NCBI RefSeq assembly: GCF_017591425.1
Contig: NW_024467119.1
Coordinates: 80,902,894 to 80,966,893, forward strand
DNA length: 64,000 bases
Reading direction: 5' to 3'
Source: Ochotona curzoniae
Taxonomy: Eukaryota > Chordata > Mammalia > Lagomorpha > Ochotonidae
A program made the translations under genes and the position numbers. Positions 21,732 to 33,828 of the stretch are shown piece after piece (positions within the stretch are counted from its first letter, which is position 1; each line of letters begins with the position of its first letter). The notes beneath the pieces are model-generated. The model was not told where the DNA came from and made no database searches. It was given only the letters and a program-made list of their open reading frames with translations.

Positions 21732-22087
21732 AATGGAGGACAGTGCCAGGCCATATGACCAGGACAAACACTGTGTGGTTAGGGAACACTTCCAGGACAG
21801 CCTGGAAGCAGAGTCCACACCAAAAACAGCAGAGGAGGTGACCACTAGGAAACCACTCCCTCTCAACAAAATCAGGGCAGTTCCATCTGCTAGGTTTCCT
21901 ATCTCCTTCACCTCACTGTCCCACAGTCCCAGCCTGTCTTTTTCCCTCTAGCTCTCTGGTGCTACTCCTGGCCCAGGGTACACTAGCTCTTCCTTGTTTT
22001 TCAAGTGTTCACACAAGGCAGTGCCTATTACTATTGTTTTCCTGTATCAGCAGCTGACCATCCAAAGGCCTACTGTCACCTAGTGCT
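21732..22087. other. Unassigned non-coding sequence
   Basis: No gene or confident repeat between the MaLR-like LTR and the following C-SINE. Confidence 0.35.
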
Positions 22088-22102
22088 CTACTGAGGACAT
22101 TT

Positions 22103-22109
22103 ATTTCCT

Positions 22110-22203
<94 letters not shown>

Positions 22204-22551
22204 TCCTTCTTTCTTTCTCTCTCTCTTTCTCTCTTTCAGTCTTTCTTTTGATTTTATTATTTTTATTGGAAAGTCAGATTTACAGACAAAAGGAGAAAAA
22301 AAGATCTCCCATCTGCTGGTTCACTTCCCAAGTGGCTGTAATGGCCAGAGCTGAGCTGAGCCAATCGATTCTTCCAGGTCTCCCACGGGAGTGCAGGGTC
22401 CCAAAGCTTTGGGCCATCCTCCATTGCTTTCTCAGGCCAGAAGTCGGGAAGCTGGAAGGGAAGTGGAACAGCCAGAATATGAACCAATGCCCATACGGGA
22501 TCCCTGCACATGCAAGCAAGAGCTTTAGTCACTAGGCTACTACACGGGACC
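22103..22551 (-). mobile_element. C-SINE (minus) with a tail expanded into CTTT repeats
   Basis: The body (about 22250-22551) is a typical minus C-SINE ('attttattggaaagtcag', 'gtctcccacgggagtgcagg', head 'ctactacacgggaccc'). The target duplication CTACTGAGG[A/G]CATTT lies at 22088-22102 and 22552-22566. The CTTT array (22113-22249) is therefore inside the insertion and derives from its A-rich tail. Confidence 0.92.
22113..22249. repeat. (CTTT)n microsatellite
   Basis: About 23 uninterrupted CTTT units (22113-22204), then degraded CTTT/CT repeats up to the SINE body. It is the grown 3' tail of the adjoining minus-strand C-SINE ((AAAG)n on the SINE's own strand) and is likely to be polymorphic. 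Confidence 0.95.
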
Positions 22552-22566
22552 CTACTGAGGGCATTT

Positions 22567-24045
22567 CTAACATCTCAAGATCAGAGATGTGGACTTCAGG
22601 CTCAGCCCCTCCACATCCTGCGGCTCCACCCACTTCCCCAAGCAACTAACTCAGCACCACAGGACGGCAGGGGAAATCGGACAGATGCTTGTAAGAAGAC
22701 CTATTCTTCCCCACCCCGTGTGACCACGTGTCTCTGCCAAGGCATGGGATGGGGCAGCACTCACTGGGGCCTCAGGTACACCTTTCTTACAGAGTCTCAG
22801 CAAAGGCTCACATTTCCAGTCAGGTTCCTCCATTTTTGTTTCCCCAGATGTTTTCTGCTCCCAGGCCAAAACTAACATGAAATCTCTCCTCCACTGCCAA
22901 ACCTTGACCCCATCTGTCCCTGTCATTCCTGCCCCTCCTATTACATGCACCCAGCTGCATGGATTATCACAAAGCTGAACTAAAGTGAACACCATTGTGA
23001 CGGGGTCATTGGGACATTACAAGCTGTGTAATTGGGACTTCCATGGCTTAAAACCACACCAAGAACACCTGTCAGCACCCCAGGCTGGCCTGAGTGTGTA
23101 GCTCCTTGAGGGGAATGCAGGACTCCAAGTCATTCCAGCTCGTTTACACCGTAGACTCCCACGTGAGCTGTGAGCACATTTTTGACAGCTTTATGGTCAA
23201 GATTAGCAGCCCTTCTCAGACTTCCTTGGCCAAATTTGAGAAGTGTTTATACTCAAGCCAAAGCACTTTGTATTTCTCCACAGTTGTTTGAATTAACTCC
23301 CTCAGTGACTACAGCCCCTCGAAGTTGTTTCAAGAACGGTAATTTGTGATGTTTTTGGACTTTGCACAAGAAAATCCCACAAATACTAGTGGCCTCATTG
23401 ACATGAGCTGTTTTGTAAGGCAGTTGTGTTCCATTATAGTTGAAACATAAGTTACACTTTAAAAAACCATTCAGAGCACCATCTTCCCAGGGTAAGGCGA
23501 GAAGAGACTGCCGCACTGACGCATTTCCCCAATGGCTTCAAGTCTGGCCCAGGGAGCTTGTCGGGGGTCTGGGAAACTACTTTGCCGCTTGAAGGGAGGC
23601 CACATTGCCTCGTCTCACCTCAACAAGGTGCCAGCTTGAATTTGCTGTGCTGGAGTCCTAGCTGAACTCTGTCCTGACTTGGGGATCATAGGCAGTCCTG
23701 CTGTTGTGGGAAATTACCGGTGGTGGAGAGATTTCCAGGGCATGGAACTGAGAGGGTAGAGGGTTGCAGCTGGCTCCCTGCACACCCACCCAGTGGGACT
23801 GCAGAGACTCGGAGTTCTCCACACACAGTTTATGTAGCCCATGGAGACGCCGAGCAATAGACACACTATAAACAGGCTAGGTGCTCTCAACTGTCCACAG
23901 CCCTGGCTAGGGGAGGTGCTTCGGCTAGGCTCTGAATCACTAGCTGACCTAGCACAGAGGCGGCCTGGGGCTATGAAGATAATCACTGATGGCTCCAACA
24001 TCCCCTCCTGCTCTCCCAACTGCCTTTAAACAGAGGCGCTCTACC
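22567..24045. other. Unassigned non-coding sequence
   Basis: No gene or confident repeat family. GC is somewhat higher than in the surroundings (22560-23000 and 23700-24000). Open frames up to 114 codons have no recognisable domains. Confidence 0.35.
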
Positions 24046-24049
24046 ACAG

Positions 24050-24570
24050 CCACTGTAAGTGTCACTGTGGGCTGGTACCAAACCAAGATGGTGGACAGAG
24101 AGCTATGGCTACCTGGCCAATTCAATCCAATTCAAAGCCTTAGGCATTCCCTGAATCTCAGCTACATTTCCAGAAAGAACACCTACAACCAAAAGCACAG
24201 ACACACACACACACAAACCTTTATCTACTATCCTCCAGAAAGGATTGTGACAACAATTCCCATCGGCATGGAAACAGAAACATGGACAAAGATATCAACA
24301 TGACTCACAACAAAAACATAGTAAGTTAATACTAACTGCGAAGATGGGAAAATTGAGCAAATGTTCAAAATTATTCAAAATGATGATGATACAATAAGTC
24401 AAAAACACAGCGAAACTAATGAAATAAACACACGGCATGGACAAGAGGTTTCACAGATATACTGAAAAAACCCAGAAATACTAAAAATGAAGTATTCAGT
24501 CAAAAACCACAGTGGAAAGTTTTCATAACCGACATGGTGAGGCACAACAAGGAGTGTCCAGCCTTGTGAA
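24050..24570 (+). mobile_element. Probable L1 5'/ORF1-region fragment
   Basis: 'gctggtaccaaaccaagatg' opens a stretch rich in A with phrases such as 'ccacagtggaaagttttcat' and 'gaagatgggaaaattgagca' that resemble the start of old L1 ORF1 regions. A short CA run lies at 24199-24218. It may be the 5' part of the L1 that continues from about 25330. Confidence 0.4.
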
Positions 24571-25329
24571 GAGACTGACATGACCTGCCCCAAAACAGAG
24601 AGAAACAGTCTCCGCCAGGTGCATTTTGAATTCTTTTATTATTTGCTCCCAAACCCACTGGTCCCTAATTCAGCCTATCAGGCCCATTAAATCAGAGGTC
24701 ATACACGCTATTGCATGCCCTATATTTCAGCTGATGCCAGCAATGCACATATTTGAAGATTTTGAAAGTACATTAGGACCCGAGATAGACAATTTCCTTG
24801 ACTTTCAACTTTTTTTTTACCCTCATCCCAAAAGTAGGAATGTAATTGAAAGCACAGATAATCACATCTAAGTATTAACAAGATGAGAAAAAAGTCACCT
24901 CTTAACTTCCTTGATCTAGACGAGCATGCCAGAAAACCCCGTACTGTAATGACTGATGCGCTGCAAAAGCAGAAAGGTAATAACAAAGTCTAGAACCAGT
25001 TTTTACAGTATCTACAACCTACTGTAGCGAAGTGTAACAGAAGTTTCTCAGTTTCCATTTCTTTCCTTACTTATCACACCATACTTCTCCCCTGAAGAAT
25101 AATTCATCCATTATATCAAATGGAAACGGAGCATAATAGGACATGTAAAAAGGAGAGAGGTTCCTCTTTTCTCCACTGACAATGGTTAGTCCTTGTGTTG
25201 CTAATGTGTTTGGGATGGTTTGTACTTGCAGTATTTTTCTCAAGTATGAATAAAACCACTTATATGGACCAATAAAAAATACATGATCTAAAAACAGGCC
25301 TTTTGAAACATCTCAAATAAAAGGAAGAA
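24571..25329. other. Unassigned non-coding sequence
   Basis: Unassigned sequence lying between two L1-like parts. No gene recognised. It could be a diverged part of the same L1 or an insertion in it. Confidence 0.3.
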
Positions 25330-25530
25330 AAAAAATTGTACATGATTCATGGGAAACCATCCAGTGACCAAATATATGAGTCTTAAGAGTGCTTGGACTT
25401 AGAGAAAAAAGACTAACTTGGAAAGCTTAATGAAGTAACACTAGGGCTTCCCCAATACAAGAAGTATACAGAACCCCTACAGACATGACCAGAAAGGATT
25501 CTCATGACACAGTATTGTCAAATTTTTCAA

Positions 25531-25833
25531 ACATTTATTTGTTTTTATTGAAAAGGCAGATCTACAGAGAGGAGGAGAAACAAGAGAATCTTCCATTTTG
25601 TGGTTCACTCCCCAGATGGCCACAATGGCCGGAGCTAAGCTGATCCAATTCCAGGAGTCAGAAGCTTCTGATGAGTTTCCCACGCAGGTGCTAGGTCCTT
25701 CTGCTGCTTTCCCAGCCCACCAACAGGGAGCTGCATGGGAAGTGGAGCACCCAGGACATGAACCAGTCCATACGGGAATTTGGTGCTTGCAGAGAGAGAA
25801 AGGATTAGCAAACTGAGCCAATGCACCAAGCCC
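25531..25833 (-). mobile_element. C-SINE (minus)
   Basis: From 'acatttatttgtttttattg' through 'gatggccacaatggccgg' to the head 'caatgcaccaagccc'. Moderately diverged, with a deletion around the middle ('gtgctaggtccttctgctgc'). Confidence 0.88.
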
Positions 25834-25847
25834 AAAGATAGCTGTTT

Positions 25848-26210
25848 AAGAAGATTTATGTATTTATTTGTAAGGCAGAGTGACAGAAAGAAGGCAAGAG
25901 AGAAGAAGGAAAGGAGGGAGGACAGAGAGATTTTCCATTCATTGATTCACTCTGTAAACACAGCCTGGGCTGAGTAAAGCTGAAGCCAGAGCTCCCTCCA
26001 GGTCTTCCATATGGGTAACAGCATCCAAGCACTTGGACTATCATCTGTTGCCTTTGAAGGCACATTAGCAGGGAGCTGGATCATCTGCTTTCCCAGGCCA
26101 CAAGCAGGAAGCCATATGGAAAATGGAGCAGCTGGGAAATGAAATAGAGCCCACATAGATCCCTGCACTGGTAGGTGGAGGCTTAGCCAATTGGATCATT
26201 GTGACTGGCC
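25848..26210 (-). mobile_element. Old C-SINE (minus)
   Basis: Older-type copy ('aagatttatgtatttatttg', 'ttgattcactctgtaaacac', 'gggagctggatcatctgc', head 'gatcattgtgactggcc'). Longer than usual because a stretch near 26060-26110 seems duplicated. It directly adjoins the previous C-SINE. Confidence 0.82.
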
Positions 26211-26580
26211 TTATAGTCAAAATTTTAAAGGTTCAAAACAAACAAACCAACAAACAAAACACTAAAAATCCTACAGGTTACAAGACAAAGATGCCAGATC
26301 CTTTAAAAGAATACCCATCAGATTGATAGCAGATTTCTTAACAGAAACCGTACAGTCCATGAAAGAATAGAGCCACCGCCTAGTCCTGAAAGACAGAAAC
26401 TTCCAACCAGAGTATTTTATCCAGCAAAATTTTCATTCATAAATGAAGGTCAAATGAAGACTTTCCAAGAGAAAATTTAACAGAGTTTGTTACCACCTGG
26501 CTAGCTTTACAAATGATACATACAGATGTATTTACACATAGAAAGAGAGAAAGATAATCAGCATCAAAAAACGTGAAGGC

Positions 26581-26907
26581 GGGTCTGGCACAGTAGCTTA
26601 ATGGCTAAAGTCTTGGTCTTTCACATGCCAGGAGCCCATATGGATGTCAGTTTGTGTCCTGGTGGCCCCACTTCCCTTTCAGCTCCCTGATTGTGGTCTG
26701 GGAAAGCAGTCAAGGACAGCCCAAAGCATTGGGATCCTGCAACTCCGTGGAAGATCTGGAGGAAGCTCCTGGCTGCTGGCTTCATATTGGTTCAGCTCTG
26801 GCCATTGCAGCCATTTGGGAAGTAAACTAGCAGGTAGAAAATCTTTCTCTGTTCCTCCTTCTCTCTATAAATCTGACTTTCCAATAAAAATAAATAAAAT
26901 CCTAAAA
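26581..26907 (+). mobile_element. C-SINE (plus)
   Basis: 'gggtctggcacagtagctta' head, 'gattgtggtctgggaaagca' body and 'ccaataaaaataaataaaat' tail. Full length, inserted near the ORF1/ORF2 boundary of the old L1. Confidence 0.92.
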
Positions 26908-28189
26908 TATAAATGCAGAAAAGCTCTTAGTAAGAGAACAAAGGAGATTCAAAACAAACAGGGATATTTATGAAAAAAGGGCAGACCAAGTCATTATCTA
27001 TCAGTAATAACCCTGGATGGAAAGGGTTAAAGCCGCAATTAAAAGATATTGACTGGTAGAATGGATAAAAATAAAAAGGACTAGTAGTATGCTGCCTACA
27101 AGAAACACACTTCACCAGCAAAGGGACACAAGACTGAAAATGAAAGTATGGAAAAAAGATATTCCATGCAAATGGAAATCAAAAGCATATAGTAGCAACA
27201 TTATGCTAATAAAATAGACCTTAGTAGAAATACTATAAAAAGAGGGGGGAAAAGGTCAGTATTTAATGATTAGGTAATCAATTCAACAAAAAGATGTGAC
27301 TATAGTAAATGCATAAGGGCCCAATGCTTGGGCACCCTACTTTACAAAACAAATGCTAACTGTGCTAAAGCGCAAGACAAGTCACACTAATCAATGCAAA
27401 ATCAAATAGACCATTAATTCATCCTATAAACCAAATATTCATAGAACCATTCATTCCACAATGGCAGATTACAAATTAATTTCATCAGTACATGGAAAAT
27501 TCTCCAGAATAGACAACACACATGAAATTATACCATGCATCTTTTCTGATCACAGTGGATGAAGCTGGGAAATTTTTTTAAAAATTACAAAAGATCAGTG
27601 AAATGAAGAGCAGATTTTTTAAAAAAAATAAAAAAGACTGATAAACCACTAGCTTAACAATTAAAGAAAAAGGGAAAATGCAAAAAAAAAAAATCAGAGC
27701 TAAAAAAGTAAAAGTTATAAAAGCACAGAAACACTAAGAGTTACTAGGAATTGCTACAAACAGATACATGAGGACATTTTGAAAATACAGAATTAACTTT
27801 ACCATTGTAAATTACCCAAATTGGGGCATGAAGACAAAGAAAAGCTGAAAAGACCAAAATCCTCTACTAACTCAGTGATAAAGGCCGTAACCAATAAAGA
27901 AAAGCCCAGGACCAGATATGTTTACTGATGTATACTACTGTACTTTGTTTTTAAGGTTTACTTACTTATTTGAAAGGCAAGTTACAGAGACAGAATAAGA
28001 GACAGGGAGAGCACCAAGATTCTACTCAGAGACCATTAGAATTCATCATTTCACCAAAGCTGCAGAATATAAAAATCAACACACAAAATCAAAACCTTTC
28101 TCAGGTACCAACAATATTCTGGCAGAGAAAGAACTTACAAAATCAGTCCCATTTAGAATAGCTACCTGTGATGAACATAATACTATTTA

Positions 28190-28524
28190 TTTATTTTTAA
28201 AGATTTATTTATTTTTAATTACAAAGTCAAATATTCAGAAAGGAGTAGAGACAGAGAGGAAGATTCTCCGTCCGATGATTCACTCCCCAAATGACCACAA
28301 CGGCCAGTGTTGCGCCAATCCAAAGCCTGAAACCAGGAACCTCCTCCAGGTCTCCCACGTGGGTGCAGGGTCCCAATGCTTTGGGCCATCCTTGACTGCC
28401 CTCTCAGGCCACAAGCAGGGAGCTGGATGGGAAGCTGGGGCTACCGGGATTTGAAGCAGCAACCACATGGGATCCCAGCGCATGCAAGGCGAGGACCTTA
28501 GCCACTATGCCATCACGCGGGTCC
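28190..28524 (-). mobile_element. Young C-SINE (minus) with 14-bp target duplication
   Basis: Clean minus-strand copy ('aaagatttatttatttttaa', 'attctccgtccgatgattca', head 'atcacgcgggtccc'). CATAATACTATTTA at 28176-28189 and 28525-28538 is an exact duplication. It falls in the ORF2 part of the ancient L1. Confidence 0.96.
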
Positions 28525-28538
28525 CATAATACTATTTA

Positions 28539-29130
28539 ATGCTATTTCCCAAAAAGTCCACACTGAAGACACGTAAGGCCTAGACTAGCCAGGTAACTAC
28601 AAAGATACATAAATATTTTATGCACAGATAACCAGTCAGGGCCAAGCACATGACACATGAGGCCTGGACTATACACAGGTGTTCTGGCAAAGGTAAGAGC
28701 TATCTTCTGTGCAGATACCAAATTTAGGATATAAAAGGCTCCATAAACCAAAGTATCTGCTCAGACTTAGAGGAGGCCTGAGACTGCTGTGCCACAATCC
28801 AGAATCAACCCAAGTCAAGAACAGTCTGGCACAGATCTGAGATATTCTGGCTTCAGCTTTACTTGCTGAGGCTAAAGAGGTTTATGAGTTTCCAATGTTT
28901 GGAGTGATAAGTTCAGACAGATTGTTTTATTGAGAGTGATGTTTGATGTTGGGTGGTGATTCCTGTCTCAGCTTAGAAATATACACGTAGACTATTAATG
29001 TGCACTTAGATTGTTAAGGTGATTGAAGAGTGAATAAATGCAGTAATTGAATGTCCACTCTGACTGCAGTACTTCATGCATCAGGAGGAAACAGCTGGAG
29101 GCACTACCCCCAAATGTAAATACCTTGAGT
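28539..29130. other. Non-L1 insert inside the old L1, type unknown
   Basis: The sequence departs from L1 ORF2 after 28539 and returns at about 29130. It contains a TATA-like 'gatataaaagg' near 28730 and partly repeated phrases ('gcacagataaccag' and 'gtgcagataccaaa'). An ERV LTR is possible, but I could not define ends or a target duplication. Confidence 0.3.
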
Positions 29131-29600
29131 ACATTTAACAAAGAATGTGAAATAGAAGATGACACAAGAAAATGGAAACTGGGAAAATATTCCATGTTCT
29201 TATATTGGAAGAATGAATATAATCAAAATGTTCATATTATCCAAAATATCAAAATACCAAGGATTTTCTTCACAAATCGAGAAAAAAAAAAAACACCTTA
29301 AAACCTGTATGAAGTACAAAAGACCTTAAGTAACAGAAGCAATCTTGATAAAAACAAAGCTGAAGCCATCACAATACCAGGTTTCAATAAATACTATAGG
29401 GCTGTTATAGTCAGAACAGCCTGGTGCTAGCACAAAAACAGACTTTCAGACTGATGGAAGAGAATAGAAACCCCATGAGTTAACCCTCAATCCACAGCTA
29501 ACTAATCTTTGAGAAACAAATTAAAACTGTACTTTGAAAAAAGGATAGTGTTTCCAGCAAGGATGCTAGGAAAATTGGATTTTCACGTGCAGACTTTTAA

Positions 29601-31445
29601 TGTATTTTAGAAAAGTCAGTATACCAAAGTAAGAGCCCATGTGTTTGGTAAAAAGTGTTTCGTAATATTTCTTCTTCTGCTATAAAAGGTTTTTATAAAG
29701 TTAATATAATACACTCATAGCAATATAAGAACAAAAATGTCATTTAAAATAAAATAATGCATAGGTAATATAGTTATTTGTCCATAGCTTTAGTGGGAAA
29801 CATAAGAAAGTAAATACTTTTGCATATTTTTAGTGAACATATTCAATGTGGTTTTGCACAAATTCTGTATCTTAAAATAAGGACTAGTAAATGCATGCAC
29901 ACAGAGGCAGCATGATTGATGCACTGGCATGAGTGCTTCAGACCAGACATCGCAAGGGGAAAGTAAGACTCCATGTGCATGATCCATGTACATGGGCAGA
30001 CCTCTGGGTTGGTGACTCAGTGTGATAAACAACACTGCCATGAGTGCGTTTGGCAAAACAGTGAAGCTACAAACAAAGCATCACCTCTCTCCAATTTACC
30101 TAACACCTGTATTCCCAGGAAGCCCAAGGTAGAAAATAATCACTTTGTGTTGATATGGATAACAAAGCAAGGGTCTACACACAGATCACTATAAGCAGGA
30201 TTTTTTTTTCCCATTTTGATGTCAAACCATTCATTCAAAATGGATGAGGGGGCCAAGCACACTGTCCAGCGTCTGGGGAATTGAGGCACAGTGGTTAACA
30301 AGCGCTAGAGGCCTTTAGGAAGAAATGCAGGATCCTGCAGGAACGGGAAGGACGGGAAGCCCCTGACTCGGACTGGAGATATGGAGGAGGAAGAAGGAGA
30401 TGATGCAGGGAAGGCTAGGACTAAGGCTTAGAAATACAGCCAAACGAAACAAAAAGAGTAAATCCAGAGGAGGAGTGGACAAAAGCTTGACTATGAGTGA
30501 CGATGGTATGCACGAGAGGCAGGAGTTGAGGCCGGACATGCACAGGCAGGCAGTGGACAATGGAGGGAACGACTCCAGGTTTGTTTGAGAATATTCTCTA
30601 CGGTAGTAATATACAATGCTTTGGAAGAGGACGAGCAGATGGGTTAGCAGCTTGCTGGATTAGCTCAGATGAGTAAATGGGGAAGATGCAAGCACAGGGC
30701 TGAGAGAATGCAGGAATCCTGAGTCGCATGGTGCGCACTTGCAGCCAGTTGCTGCCTGCACACTTGACGTGCGCTTAGAAGCAGATTTGGTGCATTGGGG
30801 GGGAGGGGGGAAGTCAAGGGAGAAAAGAGAGAAGGGCCAAGAAGGAGTTCCCTGGGGGCAGCCACCAAGTCAAAGAGAAACAGAGGAAAGAGGATACAAG
30901 AAAAGAGATCTTATGAGAGCTAAGGGGTTCCAAGTGATACCATGCATAGGTTGGGAGTGCACTGCATTTTAGCTACAAAAGTCTGAGAAGAATGGTGGCG
31001 AGATCCAGGGGCCCATGACACAATCTTCAGCCTACAGTCTGAGAGCCTCATGGCCAGAAAATCTGGACTTGACAGTCCACGGGCAGGGGAAGACAGACAT
31101 CACAACTCCAGAAGACAGTGAGCGGATTCACCTTACCCTAGCCTTTTTTTTTCTATTTGAGGCCTCAGTGAATTGAATGGTGCCTATTTACACTGTCTGA
31201 AAACACATCTTTATTCAATCTATCAAATCAAATGCAATCTCCTACAGAAAACAGCCTCACAGAGCTAGAAATAACATTTTGATATCTGTGTATCCCTGAA
31301 TCTGGCCAGTTGAAACCTAAAATTAGCCATCATATTCTTCGAGGACATCCTTTCTGGTAGATGAGGCCTTAGGGAGAAAAGATAGTCCTGTGCCTTTGGT
31401 GGGTTATGTTTACCTAACCACACTGCTCCTTACCATTACCTATCA
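29601..31445. other. Unassigned, partly purine-rich
   Basis: No gene recognised. Purine-rich from about 30330 to 30930, with a G-rich run at 30796-30811 that could form a quadruplex. Open frames up to 88 codons show no domain. It may hold old repeats too diverged to name by eye. Confidence 0.35.
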
Positions 31446-32373
31446 GTAATTTGTTGCCATGGTTTGAACCTGGTTTTTGCCTCCTGTTAATGATCTTTGC
31501 ATTAAAGACTTGGTGGCACCTCTGGGAGGTGAGGCCTACTGTTAGGCCCAGATCACTGGGCCTATGCCACTGGAAGAAACTGTCCGACACTGGCTTGCTC
31601 TGACCCCGATTTGCTATTTCACCACTTTCTTGCCCCAAACATGCTCTCACCATTATTATCCACCATAGAGTTTTCATCACAGACTCCATCATGCCTTTTG
31701 GGTTTTCAGCCTCAACAATTGTGTGCTAAGTGAATTTCTTCTCTTATAAAGCCTCAGGTATTTCATTGTAGTGACTCAAAACTGACTGAAATGGGGAGGT
31801 CACTATCACTGTGTCTGGAAATGTGGGGCCAGTTTTGGAATTGGCTGATGGGCACATGTTAGAAATGTTTACAGCAGTCAGCTAGAAAAATCCTGGAACA
31901 TTGGTATCATGCATGATCCTAAGAACTTCTAAGATGACCAGGAGGCTCATAGAAAAATTTACACTAAATGCTATGCTATTGAGAAATGCGAATCAAGATG
32001 AAAATAAGAATTATATTGAAATTTGGACTAAAGATTATCCTGGCTAAACTGTGGTAAAGAACTTAGCTGTATGGCACGTATACCCTGAGACTTTATATTG
32101 GGCCAAACTTAAGAATACTGGGCTAGTTTCTTTTGCCTGGAAGATTTTGAAACAGTCAAGCATTCAATATGTGGCATAGGCATTAATTGCCAGTTTTAAG
32201 TTGGCTGACAATGAGACTTGGGGACAAATGGAGAGCAAGAGATTTGTCAAAGCTGCAACCTGGCCAGAAAGGAGCAAAATAACCTATACAAGAGTAAGCA
32301 GTGAGGGTGTGCTTGAGGGCCTTCTTGCTGTGGAGATTAATGCCAATACAAGGACATTGAATGGGGCTAGTCT

Positions 32374-32664
32374 CATGGCACCATGGGTGAAATCACAGCT
32401 TGCAATGCCAGCATCCCATGTAGATGTGCTGGTTCTGACCCAACCTCCTGAGGCCTAAGAAGGCAATAGAATATAATCAGTACTGGACCCCTGCCACGCA
32501 TATGGGAGAACATGATAAAGTTTGCAGCTTAAGCCTTCAACCTGTTCTGACCTGCCTACTGCAACATTTGGAGAGTTAAACAGTGAATCAGAGCTCACTC
32601 TTGGGTGAATATGTGCTCTGTCTCTCCCTCTCTTGCTCTGTCTACCTACCTATATTTTAAAACA
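32374..32664 (+). mobile_element. Old C-SINE (plus) inside MaLR internal region
   Basis: Degraded copy: 'ccagcatcccatgtagatgt', 'gaatcagagctcactcttgg' and a pyrimidine-rich tail region 'tctgtctctccctctcttgc'. The MaLR internal sequence resumes after it. Confidence 0.65.
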
Positions 32665-33828
32665 GCGAGTAAATGCTCCAGGATACCAGAAAAAGATGTC
32701 TTTATCTTAGAAATCTTAAATACCAAACATTACAAATTTGTTTCAGGAAATATCCCCAAGCCATCCTTTCCCAGGCATGTCTAGGTTGGGATTTTGCCCT
32801 GTTGGAAAAATGACCTGTGGCCACTGTAGTCTTAATGTCACTGAACTCAGGGCTCATCCATCAGTAGACCATGGCATCATCTACCTGGTGTTAGTTACAC
32901 AAACGTACATAATGCCACAGTGATAGAGGCATAGTGGTTTCCACTAAGATGTCTAAGGAAAATCTGGGAGGACTGGAAATGAATTCAAGCATTAGAGTCT
33001 CAGCCAGGAGTTCCCAGTAGAGTGAGGAGTCATGAGACACTGAGTGGAAGGAACACTCAGAGGAATTCCCAAAAAAGTGGAGAACACAACAGCTTTCAAA
33101 TTTTACATCTGCCTGCAGGTTCAAGAAACAACCATGAAGCTGTCACCAGCAAAGCTAAGGGATTTTCCCAAGCCCATGATGTGCCCCACTGTGTGCCCAC
33201 AATGTGCCCAAAAAGTGACATTTCGAACTTCAAGATTTAATCTCCCTTTTGGGTTTTTCGCTTTGTGTTAGGCCAATTCCCCTCCTATTTGTTTACTTCT
33301 CCCTTTGGAATAGCAACGTTTTCTCTGTGCCTGTCCTACCCTTCTATATTGAAAACAACTTGGATTTGGGTTTTTTTGTTTTTGCTTTTTAGTTTTCACA
33401 GGGTCTCATAGCTGGAAGAATTGCCTTGACAGTCAGCTGAGACTATGGATTCAGATGTGTGTCTAATGCTCAAATAGTGAGGACTTTGGGAAACTTGGGA
33501 ACAGAATGAACACATTTTGAAATGTGAGAACTGTGTGAGGGATGTGAACCCCTGGCCTACAGTAGCGAAATGCTGTCATTTAACATGATTAAAGTATGCC
33601 CAGCTCAGAGTCCATTACACATAACGGTTTGGTCCCCCACATAGCACTAACGGGAGAGGAGGGAGGCCTGCTGGAATGTCCTCAGGACTCTGAGGGTGTG
33701 GGCCTTGAAAAGGATTTTGGAATGCCAATCTCTTTCTATTCCATATTCCTGTTCTATTCATATGCCGGTCCCAACATGCCCTCTTTCCATTGCTTCCTCT
33801 AAGGGCCTTTGTCATTGAAGAACCTAAG

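Larger units (their letters stand above)
25330..29600 (+). mobile_element. Ancient L1M element (plus), ORF1 end and ORF2, interrupted
   Basis: In order: ORF1 3' part (about 25330-25530 and 26225-26560, e.g. 'ccaaccagagtattttatcc'), ORF2 endonuclease region (26910-27600, e.g. 'atgctgcctacaagaaacac' and 'gatattccatgcaaatgg'), reverse-transcriptase start ('aagaaaagcccaggaccaga', 27898), a further ORF2 piece (28050-28175) and the ORF2 C-terminal region (29130-29600, e.g. 'attccatgttcttatattgg'). No frame survives. C-SINEs interrupt it at 25531, 25848, 26581 and 28190. The block 28539-29130 does not fit L1 and may be a further insertion. Confidence 0.8.

Noticed and set aside
31452..33540. Retroviral coding genes in the MaLR remnant
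   Set aside because: Internal MaLR sequence does not code for retroviral proteins, and no frame with protease, reverse transcriptase or envelope motifs was seen.
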